DNA of 64,000 nucleotides, from the NCBI RefSeq assembly GCF_028649455.1, contig NZ_JAQSIO010000007.1:146695-210694 (forward strand), given 5' to 3'. Of this stretch, positions 19,056 to 29,659 are shown piece by piece (the first letter of the stretch is position 1; every line of letters begins with the position of its first letter). Made by a program: the position numbers and the translations under genes. Source of the DNA: Curvibacter microcysteis. Lineage in GTDB: Bacteria > Pseudomonadota > Gammaproteobacteria > Burkholderiales > Burkholderiaceae_C. A model generated the notes under the pieces. It was not told the origin of the DNA, searched no databases, and was given only the letters and a program-made list of their open reading frames with translations.

Positions 19056-20797
19056 GGCTTGACGTTGAAGCGGCGCAGGGTCTCAAGCAAGGACTCGTTG
19101 TCTTTGCTCAGGGCCAGGCCTTCTTTCCAGACGCTTTGAGCGCGGCTTTTTTGCCCAGCCACCCACAACACCTCGCCCAAGTGGGCCGCAATCTCCGGGT
19201 CGGGCTTGCTGCGAAAGGCTTTCTCCAGGATGCGGATCGCCTCGTTGAGGTTGCCAGCCTTGAACTCCACCCAGGCCAGGCTGTCGCTGATGAAGGGGTC
19301 GTTGGGCGCCAGGCTCAGGGCTTTGTTGACCAACTCACGGGCTTCGGGCAAACGCACGCCACGTTCGGCGAACGAGTAGCCCAGCGCGTTGTAGGCGTTT
19401 TGGTTGTCGGGTTGCTGTTCGATGATGGTGCGCAAGAGCTTTTCCATCACGTCGTAGCGCTGCAGTTTGTCGGCCAGCATGGCCTGGTCATAGAGCAGAT
19501 CTGCGTCGTCAGGAAAGTCGACCAAGGCCTTGTCCAGCAGCTGGAATGCGGCCTCGAACTGCTTTTGGCCCCGCAGCAACTGCACCTCGGCCATCAGGCG
19601 CGAGCGAGCCTCCGCTGGGGTGCTGGTGGGCAGCGATTGCAGCAGTTTGAGGCCTTCTTCAACACGGCCTTGTTGGGCCAGGATCGACGCCTGCCGGGCT
19701 TTGGTCGTGGCTTGCAGGGCGGGGCTGCTGACTTTGTTGAGCCAGCCTTGGGCGGCCTCGGTGTCCTGGCGCTTTTCGGCCAGCAGGGCCAGCGACAAAT
19801 AGGCCTGCGATTCACCCCGTTGGCGGGCCTCGTCCTCAGGCTGTTGAGCCACCAGTTTCAAGTAGCGTTCCAGCGAACGCTGGCCGGCGGCTTGTTGGTT
19901 TTGTTCTGCCTGCAAGGCGCCCAGAATCAGCCAGGCTTCGGGCAGGTCGGCGCGGTCGTGGGTGGCTTTTTCGAGCTGCTGCTGCGCTTCTGCGTAGCGC
20001 TGATCGCTGATCAGCGCACGGGCGTACGCCGTGCGCAGGTCCGGGCGGGCGTAGGTGGACAGGTACTGCTTGATCATGGCCTCGGCGGCGGGCAGTTGCG
20101 GGTCCATCAACTCCAGCGCCAGGCGGATCGGGGCTTCCGCCCCCGGCTTGAGCATCAAGGCTTTGCGCGCCGCATCCAAGGCCAGGGGTTTGCGTCCGGC
20201 AGCCAGGCGCATCTGGCCCACCACCATCCAGGCATCAACGCCGACGGCGGGGTCGACCAGTTCTTTGGCCAGGGCCTCTTCCACCAAGCGCGCGGCCTGG
20301 GCGCGATCACCCACGCGGCTGTAGATTTGCACGATGGCGGCCAGGGCCTGCGGCTTTTGCGCCAGTGGCGTCATGGCCAATTCGCGTTGCAGGGGTTCAG
20401 CCGTGTCGTTGATGCGGTTCAGCGCGATCAGGATTTGCAGCACGTAGCGGTTGGCTTCGCGCGAGTCAGGTTGGGCCAGGCGCCAGTTCTGTGCGGCTTG
20501 CAAGGCCGACTCGCCCGAGCGCGCCTGCAGGGCCACCTCCATGGCGCGTTGGAACAGTCGCGCGTCATTGGTGCGGCGTGCGCTGTCGAGCAGCAGGGCA
20601 AATCCGGTGGCGGCCTCATTGCCCTTGGCGTTCATCTCGCCGAGCAAAATCTCGTAGAACAGTTGGGCGTCCAGAGACGAGTTGACCACCTTGCTTTCGG
20701 GCTCCGCCTCGGGGGGCGGCGTCTGGGCCAGGACGGACCCGGACAGGGTCATCAAAACAGCGATGGCAACAGGGCCCAAGCGGAGAAATGGCAACAT
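19052..20797 (-). CDS. Exported tetratricopeptide-repeat protein
   Basis: A 581-aa protein with a signal peptide (M-L-P-F-L-R to V-L-A-Q) followed by many TPR units. The clearest are in the C-terminal third ([10 protein letters not shown], then A-W-V-E-F-K-A-G-N). It is likely a periplasmic or envelope scaffold. TPR proteins next to lolB are common in Burkholderiales, and the coupling with lolB suggests an envelope role. Two ATGs lie nine or six codons upstream; the one at 20797 gives the best signal peptide. Confidence 0.85.
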   Translation of the reverse strand: MLPFLRLGPVAIAVLMTLSGSVLAQTPPPEAEPESKVVNSSLDAQLFYEILLGEMNAKGNEAATGFALLLDSARRTNDARLFQRAMEVALQARSGESALQAAQNWRLAQPDSREANRYVLQILIALNRINDTAEPLQRELAMTPLAQKPQALAAIVQIYSRVGDRAQAARLVEEALAKELVDPAVGVDAWMVVGQMRLAAGRKPLALDAARKALMLKPGAEAPIRLALELMDPQLPAAEAMIKQYLSTYARPDLRTAYARALISDQRYAEAQQQLEKATHDRADLPEAWLILGALQAEQNQQAAGQRSLERYLKLVAQQPEDEARQRGESQAYLSLALLAEKRQDTEAAQGWLNKVSSPALQATTKARQASILAQQGRVEEGLKLLQSLPTSTPAEARSRLMAEVQLLRGQKQFEAAFQLLDKALVDFPDDADLLYDQAMLADKLQRYDVMEKLLRTIIEQQPDNQNAYNALGYSFAERGVRLPEARELVNKALSLAPNDPFISDSLAWVEFKAGNLNEAIRILEKAFRSKPDPEIAAHLGEVLWVAGQKSRAQSVWKEGLALSKDNESLLETLRRFNVKP

Positions 20798-20835
20798 CGA
20801 CCCATAATAATCCATGCCTGTCAACGAAGTGCGCG

Positions 20836-21651
20836 ATGCCTGAATTACCTGAAGTCGAAGTCACCCGGCGCAGCTTTGCTGACCGCATTGCCGGGGCCCG
20901 CATCGCGTCCGTGACCTTGGGCAAGCCCTTGCGCTGGCCCCTGGGCTGTGCCCCAGACGACCTGGTCGGGCGCCGAGTCTTGGGCGTGCGCCGGCGCGGC
21001 AAATACCTGTTGCTGGACCTGGATGAGGGGCTGTTGCTGCTGCACCTGGGCATGTCGGGTAGCCTGACCTTTGCCCCGGCGGGCGTGCCCGCGGGCACCC
21101 ATGACCACTTTGACCTGCTGACGAACCAAGGCCTGTTGCGCTTGCATGACCCCCGGCGTTTTGGCGCCGTGGTGCACGCCGCCAGCGAAGCCGACCCGGT
21201 GGCGCGCAAGCTGCTGGGCCACCTGGGCCTGGAGCCGCTGGGTGACACCTTTCAAGTGGATGCCTTTCATGCAGGGCTGAAACAACGGCGCTCGGCCATC
21301 AAGCAGGTCTTGCTGGCGGGCGATGTGGTGGTGGGGGTGGGCAACATCTACGCGTCGGAGGCCTTGTTTCTGGCGGGCATTCGCCCCACCACGCGGGCGG
21401 ACCGCATCAGCCTGCCGCGTGCGCGTCTGTTGCATACCGCCATCCGCGATGTGCTGGGCCGAGCGGTGGAGAAGGGTGGCAGCACCTTGCGCGACTTCAG
21501 CAATGCGCAGGGCGAGAGTGGCTACTTTCAGTTGGAGGCGGCGGTCTACGGGCGCGCCGGACTGCCTTGCCGGCGTTGCGAGACCCCGGTGCGCCTGCTC
21601 AAGCAGGGCCAACGTTCGACCTTTTTTTGCCCGGTTTGCCAGCGCCCCTGA
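20836..21651 (+). CDS. mutM: Formamidopyrimidine-DNA glycosylase
   Basis: A 271-aa Fpg, which removes 8-oxoguanine and other damaged purines and cleaves the AP site. It has the obligatory P2-E3 start (M-P-E-L-P-E-V-E), the V-G-N-I-Y-A-S-E helix-two-turn-helix region and a C-terminal four-Cys zinc finger (C-R-R-C, then C-P-V-C-Q-R). It diverges from the TPR gene with ~40 bp between the starts. Confidence 0.97.
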   Translation: MPELPEVEVTRRSFADRIAGARIASVTLGKPLRWPLGCAPDDLVGRRVLGVRRRGKYLLLDLDEGLLLLHLGMSGSLTFAPAGVPAGTHDHFDLLTNQGLLRLHDPRRFGAVVHAASEADPVARKLLGHLGLEPLGDTFQVDAFHAGLKQRRSAIKQVLLAGDVVVGVGNIYASEALFLAGIRPTTRADRISLPRARLLHTAIRDVLGRAVEKGGSTLRDFSNAQGESGYFQLEAAVYGRAGLPCRRCETPVRLLKQGQRSTFFCPVCQRP

Positions 21652-21700
21652 GGGGCTTGGGGCGGTGCTATATTGACCGGCACAGCCGATCAGGACCACC

Positions 21701-23662
21701 GTGGGCATTTCTTTCAACGAACAATTTGACCAGCATGGCGCCTGGCGCCGTGACTTTGCGCTGCGCCTGAAGCAACTGGGCGAATGGACCCGCACCCACC
21801 GCCTGGCCGACACGGCCGTCCAGGCCCAATTGCAGCGCCTGGAAGCTCAGGTGCGCGCCGACAAAGTCACGGTGGCCTTTGTGGCCGAGTTCTCACGCGG
21901 CAAGTCAGAGCTCATCAACGCCTTGTTCTTTGCCGGCTATGGGCGCCGCATCATGCCGGCAGCGGCGGGCCGCACCACCATGTGCCCCACTGAGCTGGGC
22001 TACGAACCCGAGCTGCCCGCTTGCCTGCGCCTGCTGCCGGTGCAGACCCGACTGCAGCCCCTGGCCCTGGCCGAGTGGCGCGAGCAGCCCGAGCAGTGGA
22101 CCCACCTGGACCTGGACCTGCAAGACCCCGAAGCCCTGGCCGCCACGTTGGAGATGGTGTCCGAGGTCATTCGCGTGAGCCAGGACGAGGCCCGCGCGCT
22201 GGGTTTTTGGCACGACGACGACCCCCAAGACAACCCCTTGCCCGACGCGGCAGGGCTGATCGAAATCCCGCGCTGGCGCCACGCCCTGATCAACCTGGCC
22301 CACCCCCTGCTGGAGCAGGGCCTGGTGATCCTGGACACGCCTGGTCTGAACGCGGTGGGCGCCGAGCCCGAATTGACCGTGAGCCTGATTCCGCAGGCCC
22401 ATGCGGTGGTGTTCATCTTGGCTGCCGACGCCGGCGTGACCCGCTCGGACCTGGCCATGTGGCGCGAACACCTGAGCCCACCCGAGGGCACGACGGCCTC
22501 GCGCCTGGTCGTGCTCAACAAAATCGACACGCTGTGGGACGCGCTCAGCAGCCCGGAGCAAATTGAGTCGCAAATCCAGCGCCAACGCGCCCATTCGGCC
22601 GAGATGCTGGGGGTGCCCGAGCAGCAGGTGCTGGCCGTGTCGGCGCAAAAAGGCCTGGTGGCCAAGGTGTCGCAAGACGCCGCCCTGCTGGCCGCCAGCC
22701 GCTTGCCAGCGTTGGAAGACGCCCTGGGTCAGGGCCTGTTGGGCCAGCGGCGGGCGATTTTGCAGCAGGCCGTGTCGCAAGGCGTGGGCAGCCTGCGCTT
22801 GGAGTTGGGTCGGGTGTTCAACATCCGCCGCCGCGACTTGGCCGAGCAGATGCTGGAGCTCAACGGCCTGCACGGCAAGAACGCTTCGGTCATTCACAGC
22901 ATGCGGCTGCGCATCGAGCAAGAACAAGGTGAGTTTGACGAGAGCCACGCACGGGTCCAGGCAGTCAAGTCCGTGCACCTGAAGCTGCAGCGCGAGGCCT
23001 TGCACCCGCTTTCCACCGGCAACCTCAAATTGGTGCTGACCCAGCTCACCCAGGCGCTGCGCCAACCCGGCTTCAAGCTGGGGGTGCGCCGCGCTTACGG
23101 CGACGCTTTTGCCGAGCTGCGCCGGGTGCTGGCCAGCACTGTGCAGGCCAGTGGCGAGCTGCAGTCCATGCTGGCGAGTTCATTCAAGCAGTTCAATGCC
23201 GAATATGGGTTCTCGCTTCAGGTGCCCAACCCGCCCGACATGAGCCGCTACGAAGCGGATCTGGCCCGCATCGAAAGCGGCCACCTGCAGTACCTGACCT
23301 TCAGCCACGCCTTGAAGTTGGCCCAGCCGGCATTTGCCGAGCGCCTGGTGCGGGCCCTGGGCACGCGGCTGCGCGTGGTGCTGGAGACCGCCTCCAGCGA
23401 CCTGCAGACCTGGAGCCACGCCGCCGTGGCGCAGATGGATTCGCAGGTGCGTGAGCGCCGGCGCAGCTTCATCCGCCGCCTGGAGGCGATTGACCGCATT
23501 CAGCAGGCGGCCTCCAGCCTGGCTGAGCGCATTGCCGAGATCGAGGCCAGCGAAGCCAAGCTGCAGCAACTGGAAAAGCAGTTGTGCGGCCTCACCGATG
23601 ATTTGCTCGAGGCGGTGGACCAGGTCCCCGCCCGTCCCCCTACCGAGACTTTTTCTGCATGA
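21701..23662 (+). CDS. Dynamin-family GTPase
   Basis: A 653-aa large GTPase with a GTG start. G1 is A-E-F-S-R-G-K-S (62-69), in which the usual first glycine is alanine as in many bacterial dynamin-like proteins. G3 is D-T-P-G-L-N-A and G4 is N-K-I-D. A long helical region with likely coiled coil fills the C-terminal half. Bacterial relatives remodel membranes, but this protein's role is unknown. It sits between mutM and mutY, coupled to the latter by a four-base overlap. Confidence 0.9.
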   Translation: MGISFNEQFDQHGAWRRDFALRLKQLGEWTRTHRLADTAVQAQLQRLEAQVRADKVTVAFVAEFSRGKSELINALFFAGYGRRIMPAAAGRTTMCPTELGYEPELPACLRLLPVQTRLQPLALAEWREQPEQWTHLDLDLQDPEALAATLEMVSEVIRVSQDEARALGFWHDDDPQDNPLPDAAGLIEIPRWRHALINLAHPLLEQGLVILDTPGLNAVGAEPELTVSLIPQAHAVVFILAADAGVTRSDLAMWREHLSPPEGTTASRLVVLNKIDTLWDALSSPEQIESQIQRQRAHSAEMLGVPEQQVLAVSAQKGLVAKVSQDAALLAASRLPALEDALGQGLLGQRRAILQQAVSQGVGSLRLELGRVFNIRRRDLAEQMLELNGLHGKNASVIHSMRLRIEQEQGEFDESHARVQAVKSVHLKLQREALHPLSTGNLKLVLTQLTQALRQPGFKLGVRRAYGDAFAELRRVLASTVQASGELQSMLASSFKQFNAEYGFSLQVPNPPDMSRYEADLARIESGHLQYLTFSHALKLAQPAFAERLVRALGTRLRVVLETASSDLQTWSHAAVAQMDSQVRERRRSFIRRLEAIDRIQQAASSLAERIAEIEASEAKLQQLEKQLCGLTDDLLEAVDQVPARPPTETFSA

Positions 23663-24762
23663 CGATGGAAACCCTGGCCCAGCGGGTCGTCCGCTGGCAG
23701 CGCGCGCATGGGCGCCATGACCTGCCCTGGCAAAACACCCGCGACCCTTACCGCGTCTGGCTGTCGGAAATCATGTTGCAGCAGACCCAGGTGTCAACCG
23801 TGCTGGACTACTTTCCCCGCTTTTTAGCCCGCTTCCCGGATGTGGCTGCTTTGGCCCAAGCCGAGCAGGACGAGGTGCTGGGTCTGTGGAGCGGCCTGGG
23901 CTACTACAGCCGCGCGCGCAACCTGCATGCCTGTGCCCGCCAGGTGATGAGCGAGCACGGTGGGGCGTTTCCGCGCTCGGCTGAGGCCCTGGCCACCTTG
24001 CCGGGCATTGGTCGCTCCACGGCCGCAGCCATCGCCTCGTTTTGCTTTGAGGAGCAGGTCGCTATTTTGGATGGCAACGTCAAGCGCGTGCTGACCCGTG
24101 CGCTGGCCTTTGACGGTGACCTGGCTGTGGCCGCCGAGGAGCGCCGCCTGTGGGCTCTGGCCACCGACTTGCTGCCAGAGGCGGCGCCAGCCGAGCCCGG
24201 TCAGGCCTGGCCCCGGTCGCCCGACATGCCGGCCTATACGCAAGGCCTGATGGACCTGGGGGCCACGGTGTGCAGCACGCGCAAGCCCAGCTGCCTGCTG
24301 TGCCCGCTGCAGCCCATTTGCCGCGCCCAGGCCGCGGGTGAGCCTGAGCGTTACCCGGTGCGTACCCGCAAGCTCAAGCGCCGAGCCGAACGCTGGTGGC
24401 TGTTGCTCTTGCAGGGCCCGCAGGGTGAAGTGTGGTTGCAGCAGCGACCGCAAAAAGGCATTTGGGCGGGCATGGACAGCCTGCCCGTGTTTGAGGACGA
24501 GGCTGGATTGAAGCTGGGCTTGCAAGCGGCCTTGGGGTGTGCCGTGACCCTCGATTCAGCGCAGGTGCTAGAGCCCTTCCTGCATGTGCTGACGCACCGG
24601 GATTTGTACCTGCACCCGGTGTGCTTGCGGGTTCCGGCGGGCCTCAGTCCGCAGGTCGACGTGCTGCCGGGGCGCTGGTTGGGGGCCGATGTTTGGCCCA
24701 CGGCCGGGCTACCGACACCGATCCGAAAGGTGCTGGTGCAGCAGGCGGGCGCGTCCACCTGA
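23659..24762 (+). CDS. mutY: A/G-specific adenine glycosylase
   Basis: A 367-aa MutY, which removes A paired with 8-oxoG. Catalytic Glu37 is in W-L-S-E-I-M-L-Q-Q-T and Asp138 in L-D-G-N-V-K-R. The helix-hairpin-helix is L-P-G-I-G-R-S-T. The iron-sulfur loop has the C-x6-C-x2-C-x5-C spacing. A C-terminal NUDIX-like 8-oxoG recognition domain follows. The ATG overlaps the GTPase stop (ATGA). Together with mutM it forms the GO repair system. Confidence 0.97.
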   Translation: MTMETLAQRVVRWQRAHGRHDLPWQNTRDPYRVWLSEIMLQQTQVSTVLDYFPRFLARFPDVAALAQAEQDEVLGLWSGLGYYSRARNLHACARQVMSEHGGAFPRSAEALATLPGIGRSTAAAIASFCFEEQVAILDGNVKRVLTRALAFDGDLAVAAEERRLWALATDLLPEAAPAEPGQAWPRSPDMPAYTQGLMDLGATVCSTRKPSCLLCPLQPICRAQAAGEPERYPVRTRKLKRRAERWWLLLLQGPQGEVWLQQRPQKGIWAGMDSLPVFEDEAGLKLGLQAALGCAVTLDSAQVLEPFLHVLTHRDLYLHPVCLRVPAGLSPQVDVLPGRWLGADVWPTAGLPTPIRKVLVQQAGAST

Positions 24763-24853
24763 AGGCGAGGGGCCCGAAGACCTGCGTTGAGTTGGGTGGA
24801 GGACTGAGCGTGGTCAGAGGCCCACAGCGCCTGGCGCCTTCATGGGCTTGGGC

Positions 24854-25705
24854 TCACTGGCTGTCCAGCTCGCGGTGGCGCGACAGCGTCACCCACTGGC
24901 TGGCGAATTGCCGTGCCAACTGCTCCACCAGGTAAACCGAGCGGTGCTGGCCGCCGGTGCAGCCAATGGCCACCGTCACATAGCTGCGGTGGTCGCGCGC
25001 CATGGGTTCAAGCCAGCGCGACACAAAGTCGGCGATCTGTTGCTGCATGTCCTGCACCTGCGGGTGCACGGCCAGGTAGTCGGCCACCGGGGCATCCTTG
25101 CCCGTCAGGGCGCGCAGCTCGGGCTCGTAGTGCGGGTTGGGCAGCATGCGCACATCAAACACAAAATCGGCGTCGACCGGGATGCCGCGCTTGAAGGCGA
25201 AAGACTGGAACACCAGGGTCAGCTGGCTGGCCGGGGCCGAGACCAGGTCTTTGACGTGGCGTTGCAGTTGGGCCGCGCGGATGAAGCTGGTGTCGATCAC
25301 ATGCGCCTGGTCGCGCAGGTCGGCCAGCAGTTCTCGTTCCAGCTCGATGGCCTGCACCAGGGCTCGCTCTTGGGTCGCGCCTTGCGACAGCGGGTGGCGG
25401 CGCCGGGTTTCGGAATAGCGGCGCACCAGGATGTCGGTGGTGGCGTCCAAAAACAGCGAGCGCACCGTGATGCCCGCTTCACGCAAGGCCGCCAAATGCG
25501 TTGGCACCTGGGGCAGCGAGGTGGCGCTGCGCACGTCCATGGCAATGGCCAGCTTGTGGGCGTGGTGCTCTTGTTCCAGTGCGACCAGGGGCTGCAGCAG
25601 CTCGGGCGGCAGGTTGTCCACGCAGTAAAAGCCGGCGTCTTCCAGGGCGTGCAGGGCAACCGACTTGCCCGAGCCCGACATGCCGGTGATGAGGATGATG
25701 TCCAT
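24854..25705 (-). CDS. rapZ: RNase adapter/nucleotide-binding protein RapZ
   Basis: A 283-aa protein with Walker A G-M-S-G-S-G-K-S at residues 8-15 and the RapZ/YvcJ C-terminal pattern ([18 protein letters not shown], then [14 protein letters not shown]). In E. coli RapZ directs RNase E to the sRNA GlmZ. Whether that holds here is not known. It follows recN by 3 bp. Confidence 0.94.
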   Translation of the reverse strand: MDIILITGMSGSGKSVALHALEDAGFYCVDNLPPELLQPLVALEQEHHAHKLAIAMDVRSATSLPQVPTHLAALREAGITVRSLFLDATTDILVRRYSETRRRHPLSQGATQERALVQAIELERELLADLRDQAHVIDTSFIRAAQLQRHVKDLVSAPASQLTLVFQSFAFKRGIPVDADFVFDVRMLPNPHYEPELRALTGKDAPVADYLAVHPQVQDMQQQIADFVSRWLEPMARDHRSYVTVAIGCTGGQHRSVYLVEQLARQFASQWVTLSRHRELDSQ

Positions 25706-25708
25706 GGT

Positions 25709-27385
25709 TCAGGCTCTTTTTTTGCGGGGGGCAGGGGGCTCGGCGCCCAGCATTTCACGGGCATGGGCCAGCGAGGCCTCAGACTGGGTTTCACCGCCCA
25801 GCATGCGGGCGATTTCTTGCACCCGCGATTCTCCGCTGACCGGGGCCACCCCGCTGCGCGTGTGGCCTTGTGGGTCGGTGACCTTGGCCACCCGCAGGTG
25901 CTGGTGGGCGCTGGCCGCGACCTGGGCCAGGTGGGTCACGGCCAGCACCTGGCGGTCTTGGCCCAGCTGGCGCATCAGCCGGCCCACGGTTTGGGCCACG
26001 GCACCACCGACACCCGAATCCACCTCATCAAAAATCAGGGTCTGCGCCTGGCCCAGCTGGCTGGTGGTGACGGCAATGGCCAGCGCGATGCGCGACAGCT
26101 CACCGCCCGAGGCCACTTTGCCCACGGGCTTGGTGCTGGTGCCCGCGTGGCCGGCCACCAAAAAGGCCACGTCCTCCAGGCCGCTGGCCGTGGGTTGGGC
26201 CGCCGCGGGCAGGGCCACCTCAAAGCGGCCCCCCTTCATGCCCAGGGACTGCATGGCCTGGGTGATGGCGCGCGACAGCTGGGGCGCCGCCACGGCGCGG
26301 CTGCGCGACACCTGGCGCGCCGTGGCCAGGTAGTGCTGTTCAGCCTGGGTCGCGTTGCGTTCCAGCTGGTCCAGGTTGGCGGCAGCGTCCAGGGCGCGCA
26401 GCTCGGTCTTCCAGTCGGCCAGCAGCTGTGACAGGTCCGTGGGGGGGCGCTTGTAACGTCGCGCCAGGCCCATCCATTGGGTCAGGCGTTGGTCCAGTTG
26501 GGCCAGGGTGTCGGGGTCCAGGTCAGTGCGACGCAGCCAAGCGTGCAGCGAATGGGCTGCGTCCTCGGCTTGCGCCAAGCTGCTGGCCAGCACGTCGGCA
26601 ATGGCCTGGAATTCAGGCTCCAGGTGCTCGTGTTCTTGCAGCTTGGACTGGGTGCGCGAGAGCAGGGACAGCGCGCCAGACTCTTCGGCCTCCAAAATGT
26701 CCAGCGCCGCTTGGGCGCCCTCCAGCAAGGTGTGCATGTGGGACAGGCGGGTGTGCTGGCTGCTGAGTTCTTCCCACTCGTCCGGGGCGGGGGCTAGCTT
26801 GTCCAGCTCGCCGATCTGCCAGGTCAGGCGTTCGCGCTCGCGCAGCAAGGTGGCCTGGGCCGCGCGGGCTGATTCCAGTGCGCCTTGGGCCTGGCGCCAT
26901 TGCTGCCAGGCAGCGTCCAGCGGACGGGTGTCAAGTTGGGCGTAGGCGTCCAGCAGGCCGCGCACCGACTCGGGGCGGGTCAGGCTTTGCCAGGCGTGCT
27001 GGCCGTGGATGTCCAGCAGCAGGTCGCCCAGCTGGCGCAGCTGGGTGGCGGTGGCGGGGGTGCCATTGATCCAGGCGCGGCTTTTGCCCTGGGTGTCCAC
27101 GGTGCGGCGCAGCAGCAGGCTGTCTTCGCCGTCCAGCCCGGCCTCTTGCAGCCAGGCCAGCACGCTGGGCGTGTGGTCGAACTCGGCGCACAGGTCAGCG
27201 CGCTGGGCACCGTCACGCACCACCGAGGCCTCGGCGCGGGCGCCCAGGGTCAGTTGCACGGCATCGATCAGGATGGACTTGCCGGCGCCGGTCTCGCCGG
27301 TCAGCACGGTGAAGCCCTGGGCCAGGTCCAGCTCCAGCGCTTCCACAATCACAAAGTCGCGCAGGGTGATGCGTTTGAGCGCCAC
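25709..27385 (-). CDS. recN: DNA repair protein RecN
   Basis: A 558-aa SMC-like ATPase for double-strand-break repair. Walker A G-E-T-G-A-G-K-S lies near residue 30, a long central coiled coil follows, and the C-terminal signature S-G-G-E-L-S-R-I-A and Walker B L-I-F-D-E-V-D are present. The start is GTG at 27385, 2 bp after the nadK stop, so the genes are co-transcribed. Confidence 0.96.
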   Translation of the reverse strand: MALKRITLRDFVIVEALELDLAQGFTVLTGETGAGKSILIDAVQLTLGARAEASVVRDGAQRADLCAEFDHTPSVLAWLQEAGLDGEDSLLLRRTVDTQGKSRAWINGTPATATQLRQLGDLLLDIHGQHAWQSLTRPESVRGLLDAYAQLDTRPLDAAWQQWRQAQGALESARAAQATLLRERERLTWQIGELDKLAPAPDEWEELSSQHTRLSHMHTLLEGAQAALDILEAEESGALSLLSRTQSKLQEHEHLEPEFQAIADVLASSLAQAEDAAHSLHAWLRRTDLDPDTLAQLDQRLTQWMGLARRYKRPPTDLSQLLADWKTELRALDAAANLDQLERNATQAEQHYLATARQVSRSRAVAAPQLSRAITQAMQSLGMKGGRFEVALPAAAQPTASGLEDVAFLVAGHAGTSTKPVGKVASGGELSRIALAIAVTTSQLGQAQTLIFDEVDSGVGGAVAQTVGRLMRQLGQDRQVLAVTHLAQVAASAHQHLRVAKVTDPQGHTRSGVAPVSGESRVQEIARMLGGETQSEASLAHAREMLGAEPPAPRKKRA

Positions 27386-27387
27386 GG

Positions 27388-28284
27388 TCAGGAGCCTCCT
27401 TCGTTCCAGTGCATTTTTTTGCGGAGCGTGTCGAAGTAGCTCCAGCCTTTGGGGTGCAGAAAGCGGGCCCGGTGCTCGGAGCGCCGCACGGTGATGCGGT
27501 CGCCCAGCAACAGCGATGCCAGCGACTGCATGTCGAAATTGGCGCTGACGTCGCGCCCGCTGACGATCTCGATCGCCACCTCGGCCGCGTCGGCCAGCAC
27601 GATGGGTCGGTTGGACAAGGTGTGCGGCGCAATCGGCACCAGGATCCAGCCTGGAATCGAGGGGTGCAGCAGCGGTCCGCCAGCCGACAGCGCGTAGGCG
27701 GTTGAGCCCGTGGGCGAGGCAATGATCAGCCCGTCGGCGCGTTGGTTGGCCACAAAGTGGCCGTTGACCTCGACACGCAGCTCCACCATGCCAGCCGTGC
27801 CGCCCCGGTTGACTACCACGTCGTTGAGCGCCAGCGCATCAAACACGCAATGCCCGTCGCGCATCACGCGGGCATGCATCAGGCTGCGGTGGTCTTCTTC
27901 GTACTCGCCGCGCAGCATGGGGTGCAGCGTGGTTTGGTAGTTTTCAAGCGGAATGTCGGTGATGAAACCCAGCCGCCCTTGGTTGATGCCGATCATGGGC
28001 ACGCCGTAAGGCGCGAGGCGCCGGCCGATGCCCAACATGGTGCCATCGCCCCCCACCACCAGACACAGGTCACAATGGGTGCCAATGGCCTCCACGCTCA
28101 TACCCGGGTATTGGTTCAAGCCCGTGTTGGCCAGGGTCTCACTTTCGAGCACCACCTCACAGCCCTGACGGGCCAGGAAGTGGGCGATATCGTCCAACAC
28201 CATGCGCGAGCTGACGGCATTCGGGCCAGCCCCTTGGGTCTGGTATTTGCCGATCAGGGCGACGTGCTGGAATTTGGACTTCAT
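27388..28284 (-). CDS. nadK: NAD kinase
   Basis: A 298-aa ATP-dependent NAD kinase, which makes NADP. The G-G-D-G motif is at residues 78-81, followed by L-N-D-V-V-V-N-R and S-P-T-G-S-T-A-Y. The ATG at 28284 is taken over an adjacent upstream TTG. It diverges from hrcA with only 28 bp between the start codons, so the two promoters must overlap or lie within coding sequence. Confidence 0.96.
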   Translation of the reverse strand: MKSKFQHVALIGKYQTQGAGPNAVSSRMVLDDIAHFLARQGCEVVLESETLANTGLNQYPGMSVEAIGTHCDLCLVVGGDGTMLGIGRRLAPYGVPMIGINQGRLGFITDIPLENYQTTLHPMLRGEYEEDHRSLMHARVMRDGHCVFDALALNDVVVNRGGTAGMVELRVEVNGHFVANQRADGLIIASPTGSTAYALSAGGPLLHPSIPGWILVPIAPHTLSNRPIVLADAAEVAIEIVSGRDVSANFDMQSLASLLLGDRITVRRSEHRARFLHPKGWSYFDTLRKKMHWNEGGS

Positions 28285-28312
28285 CAATAAATTACATCAT
28301 TAAAATCGTGAC

Positions 28313-29317
28313 ATGCTCGATGACCGTGCCAAGTTGTTGCTGAAAGCGCTGGTGGAGCGCTATATCGCAGACGGCCAGCCTGTCGGGTCGCGCACGCTCT
28401 CGCGGGCCTCGGGGCTGGAGCTGTCGGCTGCCACCATCCGCAACGTGATGTCGGACCTGGAGGAGTTGGGCCTGATCGCCAGCCCCCACACTTCGGCTGG
28501 CCGCATCCCCACGGCGCGCGGCTACCGCCTGTTTGTGGACACCATGCTGACCGTGCAGCGCGAACAGCTGCTGACCCCCCAACTGGCCCCCGAGCAACCC
28601 CAAAAAGTCATCGCCAACGCGGCCAATCTGTTGTCCAACCTGTCGCAGTTTGTGGGTGTGGTGATGGCGCCACGGCGCACATCCGTGTTCCGCCACATCG
28701 AGTTCTTGCGCCTGTCGGACCGGCGCTTGCTGGTGATCATCGTGTCGCCCGACGGCGACGTGCAAAACCGCGTCATCTTCACCGAGTCTGACTACACCCA
28801 GGCCCAGTTGCTGGAGGTGGCCAACCAGCTCAATGCCAACTACGCTGGCCTGGCCATCGAGCAAGTGCGCGAGCGGCTCAAAGGCGAGGTTGAAAGCCTG
28901 CGTGGCGAAATCGCCGCCCTGATGCAGGCTGCGGTCAATGTCAGCTCCGAGGCGCACGACCAGTCGCAAGACGAGGTGGTGATCTCGGGCGAGCGCAATT
29001 TGCTGTCGGTCAGCGACTTTTCGGGCGATCTGAGCCACCTGCGGCGCGCCTTTGACCTGTTTGAGCAAAAGACCCAATTGATGCGATTGCTGGACATCTC
29101 CAGCCAGGCCGAAGGCGTGCGAATCTTCATTGGCGGCGAAAGCCAGGTGGTGCCGTTTGAAGAGCTGTCGGTCGTCAGCTCGCCCTATGAGGTCAACGGG
29201 CAGGTCGTTGGCACCCTGGGCGTGATCGGACCTACACGCATGCCGTATGACCGGATGATCCAGATCGTGGACATCACCGCGAAATTGGTCAGCAACGCGC
29301 TGAGCCACCATAAGTAG
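28313..29317 (+). CDS. hrcA: Heat-inducible transcription repressor HrcA
   Basis: A 334-aa repressor. It has the N-terminal winged-helix ([13 protein letters not shown], then [10 protein letters not shown]) and the HrcA core. It represses chaperone genes by binding CIRCE. I did not find a CIRCE copy in the short nadK-hrcA gap. The gene ends 80 bp before the split tRNA gene. Confidence 0.95.
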   Translation: MLDDRAKLLLKALVERYIADGQPVGSRTLSRASGLELSAATIRNVMSDLEELGLIASPHTSAGRIPTARGYRLFVDTMLTVQREQLLTPQLAPEQPQKVIANAANLLSNLSQFVGVVMAPRRTSVFRHIEFLRLSDRRLLVIIVSPDGDVQNRVIFTESDYTQAQLLEVANQLNANYAGLAIEQVRERLKGEVESLRGEIAALMQAAVNVSSEAHDQSQDEVVISGERNLLSVSDFSGDLSHLRRAFDLFEQKTQLMRLLDISSQAEGVRIFIGGESQVVPFEELSVVSSPYEVNGQVVGTLGVIGPTRMPYDRMIQIVDITAKLVSNALSHHK

Positions 29318-29397
29318 GCTCTTACAATATCGAGGCTGGTTCTGCTGGCTGTGCCGTGTTGTCGTTGTGACAAGGCTGTTGGCGCAGTGGAACACGG

Positions 29398-29438
29398 GGG
29401 GCGTTAGCTCAGTTGGTTAGAGCAGAGGACTCATAATC
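29398..29438 (+). pseudogene. 5' half of the host CAU tRNA gene, cut at attL
   Basis: Acceptor GGGGCGT, T8-A9, D stem GCTC/GAGC and the anticodon stem-loop up to CTCATAATC are present; then the sequence leaves tRNA entirely. The missing half is at 55643-55687. Joined, the halves give a full tRNA with anticodon CAT. The arms and loops resemble bacterial tRNA-Ile2 (CAU, lysidine-modified) much more than elongator tRNA-Met. As it stands the gene cannot make a tRNA. Confidence 0.9.
29430..29438 (+). repeat. attL core, left copy of the 9-bp direct repeat
   Basis: CTCATAATC, covering the anticodon loop of the split host tRNA. The identical core is at 55643-55651. Flanking bases differ on the outer side of each copy, so the identity is limited to these nine bases. 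Confidence 0.88.
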
Positions 29439-29537
29439 AAGAGGCCCGAGCGATTAACCGCCACTTTTTTCGGACTGGTTGCTTGATTCCAACGCTTTGA
29501 AATCAAGCACTTACAGCGGTCTGGCGATTCCGCCGGA

Positions 29538-29587
29538 TTGCTACCGAGGAAGTTGGCGGGTGGGCGCTTGCTACGTTCTTGCTACTG
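29538..29587 (+). promoter_or_regulatory. Putative integrase arm-binding repeats, left end
   Basis: Three direct copies of TTGCTAC followed by CG, GT or TG lie at 29538, 29568 and 29579, about 100-150 bp inside attL. The same heptamer occurs near the right end at 55450 and 55503, and inverted at 55482. Position and repetition fit arm-type sites of a tyrosine recombinase. This is inference from pattern only. Confidence 0.55.
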
Positions 29588-29659
29588 AGGGAGAAATGGC
29601 GTTTTTCGGCGGCCTTTGGGGTCGCTGAAAGCGCGGAGAGTTGAAGTTGTTTTATGAAT

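Noticed and set aside
18851..20914. 687-codon plus-strand frame opposite lolB and the TPR gene
   Set aside because: The minus-strand TPR protein has a signal peptide and clear repeats. The plus frame is the low-complexity mirror of it.
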